A DNA stretch of 64,000 nucleotides from Amphiura filiformis (lineage: Eukaryota > Echinodermata > Ophiuroidea > Amphilepidida > Amphiuridae): assembly GCF_039555335.1 (NCBI RefSeq), contig NC_092631.1, positions 16,797,805-16,861,804 on the forward strand. Reading direction: 5' to 3'. Positions 57,781 to 64,000 of the stretch are shown piece by piece. The first letter of the stretch is position 1, and every line of letters begins with the position of its first letter. The translations under genes were made by a program, and so were the position numbers. The notes under the pieces are model-generated. The model saw only the letters and a list, made by a program, of their open reading frames with translations, made no database searches and was not told the DNA's origin.

Positions 57781-60700
57781 GCGAAAAAAATCCGGATAAA
57801 AGAACTTTTCCGACAGGGTAACCTCCAAAACGCATAACGTAACAAAAATTAGACCCCCACTCGATTTTTTTTTTTCTTTCTTCTATAAATATTAACTGGA
57901 GGTCAGGTCATGTCCATATATGGGAAAAAATCCGGATAAAAGAGCTTTTTCGACAGTGTAACCTCCAAAACGCATAAAAATGTAAAGAGCCCAATACGTA
58001 ACAAAAAAATAGACCCACTCGAATTTTTTTCTTTCTTCGATAAATATTAACTGGAGGTCATGTCATGTCCATATATGCGAAAAAATCCCGATAAAAGAGC
58101 TTTTCCAACCGTGTAACGCATAAAGAATGTATAGAGCCCAATACGTAACAAAAAATTAGACCCACTCGAATTTTTTTCTTTCTTCGATAAATATTAACTG
58201 GAGGTCAAGTCATTTCCATATATGCGAAAAAATCCGGATAAAAGAGCTTTTCCGACAGTGTAACCTCCAAAACACATAAAAAATGTATAGAGCCCAATAC
58301 GTAACAAAAAATTAGACCCATTCGAATTTTTTTCTTTCTTCGATAAATATTAACCGGAGGTCAAGTCATTTCCATATATGCGAAAAAATCCCGATAAAAG
58401 AGCTTTTCCGACAGCGTAACCTCCAAAACAAATAAAAAATGTAAAGAGCCCAATACGTAACAAAAAATTAGACCCACTCGAATTTTTGTCTTTCTTCGAT
58501 AAATATTAACTGGAGGCCAAGTCATGTCCATATATGCGAAAAAAAATCCGGATAAAAGAGCTTTACCGACAGTGTAACCTCCAAAACACATAAAAAATGT
58601 ATAGAGCCCAATACGTAACAAAAAAAATTAGACCCACTCGAATTGTTTTCTTTCTTCGATAAATATTAACCGGAGGTCAAGTCATTTCCATATATGCGAA
58701 AAAATCCGGATAAAAGAGCTTTTCCGACAGTGTAACCTCCAAAACACATCAAAAAATGTATAGAGCCTAATACGTAACAAAAAATTAGACCCACTCGAAT
58801 TGTTTTCTTTCTTCGATAAATATTAACCGGAGGTCAAGTCATTTCCATATATGCGAAAAAATCCGGATAAAAGAGCTTTTCCGACAGTGTAACCTCCAAA
58901 ACACATAAAAAATGTATAGAGCCCAATACGTAACAAAAAATTAGACCCACTCGAATTGTTTTCTTTCTTCGATAAATATTAACCGGAGGTCAAGTCATTT
59001 CCATATATGCGAAAAAATCCGGATAAAAGAGCTTTACCGACAGTGTAACCTCCAAAACACATAAAAAATGTACAGAGCCCAATACGTAACAAAAAATTAG
59101 ACCCACTCGAATTGTTTTCTTTCTTCGATAAATATTAACCGGAGGTCAAGTCATTTCCATATATGCGAAAAAATCCGGATAAAAGAGCTTTTCCGACAGT
59201 GTAACCTCCAAAACACATAAAAATGTATAGAGCCCAATACGTAACAAAAAATTAGACCCACTCGAATTTTTTTTCTTTCTTCGATAAATATTAACTGGAG
59301 GTCAGCTCATGTCCATATATGCGAAAAAATCCGGATAAAAGAGCTTTACCGACAGTGTAACCTCCAAAACACATAAAAAATGTATAGAGCCCAATACGTA
59401 ACAAAAAATTAGACCCACTCGAATTGTTTTCTTTCTTCGATAAATATCAACCGGAGGTCAAGTCATTTCCATATATGCGAAAAAATCCGTATAAAAGAGC
59501 TTTTTACGACAGTGTAACCTCCAAAACGTATAAAAAATGTAAAGAGCCCAATACGTAACAAAAAATTAGACCCACTCGAATTTTTTTCTTTGTTCGATAA
59601 ATATTAACTGGAGGTCAGGTCATGTCCATATATGCGAAAAAATCCGGATAAAAGAGCTTTACCGACCGTGTAACGCATAAAGAATGTATAGAGCCCAATA
59701 CGTAACAAAAAATTAGACCCACTCGAATTTTTTCTTTCTTCGATAAATATTAAATGGAGGTCAGGTCATGTCCATATATGCGAAAAAATCCGGATAAAAG
59801 AGCTTTTCCGACAGTGTAACCTCCAAAACGCATAAAAAATGTAAAGAGCCCAATACGTAACAAAAAATTAGACCCACTCGAATTTTTTCTTTCTTCGATA
59901 AATATTAACTGGAGGTCAGCTCATGTCCATATATGCGAAAAAATCCGGATAAAAGAGCTTTACCGACAGTGTAACCTCCAAAACACATAAAAAATGTATA
60001 GAGCCCAATACGTAACAAAAAATTAGACCCACTCGAATTGTTTTCTTTCTTCGATAAATATTAACCGGAGGTCAAGTCATTTCCATATATGCGAAAAAAT
60101 CCGGATAAAAGAGCTTTTCCGACAGTGTAACCTCCAAAACACATCAAAAAATGTATAGAGCCCAATACGTAACAAAAAATTAGACCCACTCGAATTGTTT
60201 TCTTTCTTCGATAAATATTAACCGGAGGTCAAGTCATTTCCATATATGCGAAAAAATCCGGATAAAAGAGCTTTTCCGACAGTGTAACCTCCAAAACACA
60301 TAAAAAATGTATAGAGCCCAATACGTAACAAAAAATTAGACCCACTCGATTTTTTTCTTTCTTCTATAAATATTAACTGGAGGTCAGTCATGTCCATATA
60401 TGCGAAAAAAATCCGGATAAAAGAGCTTTACCGACAGTGTAACCTCCAAAACACATAAAAATGTATAGAGCCCAATACGTAACAAAAAATTAGACCCACT
60501 CGAATTGTTTTCTTTCTTCGATAAATATTAACCGGAGGTCAAGTCATTTCCATATATGCGATAAAATCCGGATAAAAGAGCTTTTCCGACAGTGTAACCT
60601 CCAAAACACATCAAAAAATGTATAGAGCCCAATACGTAACAAAAAATTAGACCCACTCGAATTGTTTTCTTTCTTCGATAAATATTAACCGGAGGTCAAG

Positions 60701-63700
60701 TCATTTCCATATATGCGAAAAAATCCGGATAAAAGAGCTTTTCCGACAGTGTAACCTCCAAAACACATAAAAAATGTATAGAGCCCAATACGTAACAAAA
60801 AAATTAGACCCACTCGATTTTTTTTTTCTTCTATAAATATTAACTGGAGGTCTGCTCATGTCCATATATGCAAAAAAATCCGGATAAAAGAGCTTTACCG
60901 ACAGTGTAACCTCCAAAACACATAAAAAATGTATAGAGCCCAATACGTAACAAAAAATTAGACCCACTCGAATTGTTTTCTTTCTTCGATAAATATTAAC
61001 CGGAGGTCAAGTCATTTCCATATATGCGAAAAAATCCGGATAAAAGAGCTTTTCCGAGTCACAGTGTAACCTCCAAAACACATAAAAAATGTATGGAGCC
61101 CAATACGTAACAAACAATTAGACCCACTCGAATTGTTTTCTTTCTTCGATAAATATTAACCGGAGGTCAAGTCATTTCCATATATGCGAAAAAATCCGGA
61201 TAAAAGAGCTTTTCCGACAGTGTAACCTCCAAAACACATAAAAAATGTATAGAGCCCAATACGTAACAAAAAATTAGACCCACTCGAATTGTTTTCTTTC
61301 TTCGATAAATATTAACCGGAGGTCAAGTCATTTCCATATATGCGAACAAATCCGGATAAAAGAGCTTTACCGACAGTGTAACCTCCAAAACACATAAAAA
61401 ATGTATAGAGCCCAAAACGTAACAAAATATTAGACCCACTCGAATTGTTTTCTTTCTTCGATAAATATTAACCGGAGGTCAAGTCATTTCCGTATATGCG
61501 AAAAAATCCGGATAAAAGAGCTTTTCCGAGTCACAGTGTAACCTCCAAAACACATAAAAAATGTATGGAGCCCAATACGTAACAAACAATTAGACCCACT
61601 CGAATTGTTTTCTTTCTTCGATAAATATTAACCGGAGGTCAAGTCATTTCCATATATGCGAAAAAATCCGGATAAAAGAGCTTTTCCGACAGTGTAACCT
61701 CCAAAACACATAAAAAAATGTATAGAGCCCAATACGTAACAAACAATTAGACCCACTCGAATTGTTTTCTTTCTTCGATAAATATTAACCGGAGGTCAAG
61801 TCATTTCCATATATGCGAAAAAATCCGGATAAAAGAGCTTTTTACGACAGTGTAACCTCCAAAACGTATAAAAATGTAAAGAGCCCAATACGTAACAAAA
61901 AATTAGACCCACTCGAATTTTTTTCTTTGTTCGATAAATATTAACTGGAGGTCAGGTCATGTCCATATATGCGAAAAATCCGGATAAAAGAGCTTTACCG
62001 ACCGTGTAACGCATAAAGAATGTATAGAGCCCAATACGTAACAAAAATTAGACCCACTCGAATTTTTTTTTCTTTCTTCGATAAATATTAAATGGAGGTC
62101 AGGTCATGTCCATATATGCGAAAAAATCCGGATAAAAGAGCTTTTCCGACAGTGTAACCTCCAAAACGCATAAAAAAATGTAAAGAGCCCAATACGTAAC
62201 AAAAAATTAGACCCACTCGAATTTTTTTTTTTTTCGATAAATATTAACTGGAGGTCAGCTCATGTCCATATATGCGAAAAAATCCGGATAAAAGAGCTTT
62301 ACCGACAGTGTAACCTCCAAAACACATAAAAAATGTATAGAGCCCAATACGTAACAAAAAATTAGACCCACTCGAATTGTTTTCTTTCTTCGATAAATAT
62401 TAACCGGAGGTCAAGTCATTTCCATATATGCGAAAAAATCCGGATAAAAGAGCTTTTCCGACAGTGTAACCTCCAAAACACATCAAAAAATGTATAGAGC
62501 CCAATACGTAACAAAAAATTAGACCCACTCGAATTGTTTTCTTTCTTCGATAAATATTAACCGGAGGTCAAGTCATTTTCATATATGCGAAAAAATCCGG
62601 ATAAAAGAGCTTTTCCGACAGTGTAACCTCCAAAACACATAAAAAATGTATAGAGCCCAATACGTAACAAAAAATTAGACCCACTCGAATTTTTTTTCTT
62701 TCTTCGATAAATATTAACTGGAGGTCAGCTCATGTCCATATATGCGAAAAAAATCCGGATAAAAGAGCTTTACCGACAGTGTAACCTCAAAACCACATAA
62801 AAATGTATAGAGCCCAATACGTACCAAAAAATTAGACCCACTCGAATTGTTTTCTTTCTTCGATAAATATTAACCGGAGGTCAAGTCATTTCCATATATG
62901 CGAAAAAATCCGGATAAAAGAGCTTTTCCGAGTCACAGTGTAACCTCCAAAACACATAAAAAATGTATGGAGCCCAATACGTAACAAACAATTAGACCCA
63001 CTCGAATTGTTTTCTTTCTTCGATAAATATTAACCGGAGGTCAAGTCATTTCCATATATGCGAAAATATCCGGATAAAAGAGCTTTTCCGACAGTGTAAC
63101 CTCCAAAACACATAAAAAAATGTATAGAGCCCAATACGTAACAAAAAATTAGACCCACTCGAATTGTTTTCTTTCTTCGATAAATATTAACCGGAGGTCA
63201 AGTCATTTCCATATATGCGAAAAAATCCGGAAAAAGAGCTTTTTACGACAGTGTAACCTCCAAAACGTATAAAAAATGTAAAGAGCCCAATACGTAACAA
63301 AAAATTAGACCCACTCGAATTTTTTTTCTTTGTTCGATAAATATTAACTGGAGGTCAGGTCATGTCCATATATGCGAAAAATCCGGATAAAAGAGCTTTA
63401 CCGACCGTGTAACGCATAAAGAATGTATAGAGCCCAATACGTAACAAAAAATTAGACCCACTCGATTTTTTTTTTTCTTTCTTCGATAAATATTAAATGG
63501 AGGTCAGGTCATGTCCATATATGCGAAAAAATCCGGATAAAAGAGCTTTTCCGACAGTGTAACCTCCAAAACGCATAAAAAATGTAAAGAGCCAATACGT
63601 AACAAAAAATTAGACCCACTCGAATTTTTTTCTTTCTTCGATAAATATTAACTGGAGGTCAGCTCATGTCCATATATGCGAAAAAATCCGGATAAAAGAG

Positions 63701-64000
63701 CTTTACCGACAGTGTAACCTCCAAAACACATAAAAAATGTATAGAGCCCAATACGTAACAAAAAATTAGACCCACTCGAATTTTTTTTTCTTCGATAAAT
63801 ATTAACTGGAGGTCAGCTCATGTCCATATATGCGAAAAAATCCGGATAAAAGAGCTTTACCGACAGTGTAACCTCCAAAACACATAAAAAAATGTATAGA
63901 GCCCAATACGTAACAAAAAATTAGACCCACTCGAATTTTTTTCTTTCTTCGATAAATATTAACTGGAGGTCAGGTCATTTCCTTATATGCGAAAAAATCC
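57781..64000 (-). repeat. Satellite family A, reverse-complement array (runs off the window)
   Basis: About 40 monomers of about 155 bp in inverted orientation relative to 43512-48520. Words are reverse complements: GAGCCCAATACGTAAC, CGACAGTGTAACCTCCAAAA, TCCGGATAAAAGAGCTTT, CTTCGATAAATATTAA. The short form (CCGACCGTGTAACGCATAAA) recurs at about 59662, 61999 and 63402. GAGTCACAGTGTAACC with ATGGAGCC recurs at about 61055, 61525 and 62930. The array continues past the window end, so its outer border is unknown. Antisense open frames within it (58361-58621, 60701-60967) are satellite by-products. Confidence 0.95.

Noticed and set aside
58361-60967. Antisense open frames in the reverse array
   Set aside because: Same satellite-derived peptide as in the forward array, not a gene.

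Overview
The window is animal nuclear DNA, most likely from a marine invertebrate deuterostome and probably an echinoderm. Four things point there: introns with GT..AG borders, an IgGFc-binding/FN3/EGF/SEA mosaic gene, L2-like and Tx1/L1-like LINEs with tRNA-derived SINEs, and many dispersed TAGGCCTA palindromes. The taxon is an inference. There is no bacterial gene organisation, rRNA, functional tRNA or CRISPR.

Layout. Positions 1-20,300 are gene-poor and AT-rich, filled with decayed mobile DNA: a TTAA-flanked MITE (4087-4762), a long hairpin (7724-7911), a 20-bp minisatellite (8831-9028), a nearly full-length L2/CR1-type LINE ORF (9819-12785), a 272-bp near-perfect palindrome (13241-13512) and a Ty3/gypsy RNase H fossil (15149-15325).

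Positions 20,371-41,970 hold one plus-strand gene, read here exon by exon. It has a signal-peptide exon, two exons for an IgGFc-binding domain, one exon carrying FN3 plus the first EGF, and then 20 intact single-EGF exons of exactly 123 nt, all phase 1-1. Seven dead or broken EGF exons are scattered among these. Next come a Thr-rich exon with three 19-residue repeats leading into a SEA domain, the second SEA half with a GSV cleavage-type motif, and two phase 1-1 microexons. The last exons (expected transmembrane and/or tail) were not found. The product should be a large secreted or membrane-tethered mucin-like adhesive protein. Its EGF array grew by tandem duplication of about 250-bp exon-plus-intron units, and its introns are loaded with transposons.

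Positions 42,398-64,000 are dominated by a very large inverted structure. A forward satellite array of about 155-bp monomers (42.4-48.5 kb) and a reverse-complement array of the same family (57.8 kb to the window edge) flank a 9.3-kb spacer. The spacer holds a 40-bp minisatellite, a TAA-flanked MITE with its empty site preserved next door, and degenerate TTAGGG-like DNA. Both arms share monomer variants, and their inner edges carry the same decayed variant. This suggests a foldback-type element or a palindromic rearrangement of a satellite, and is the most unusual feature of the window.
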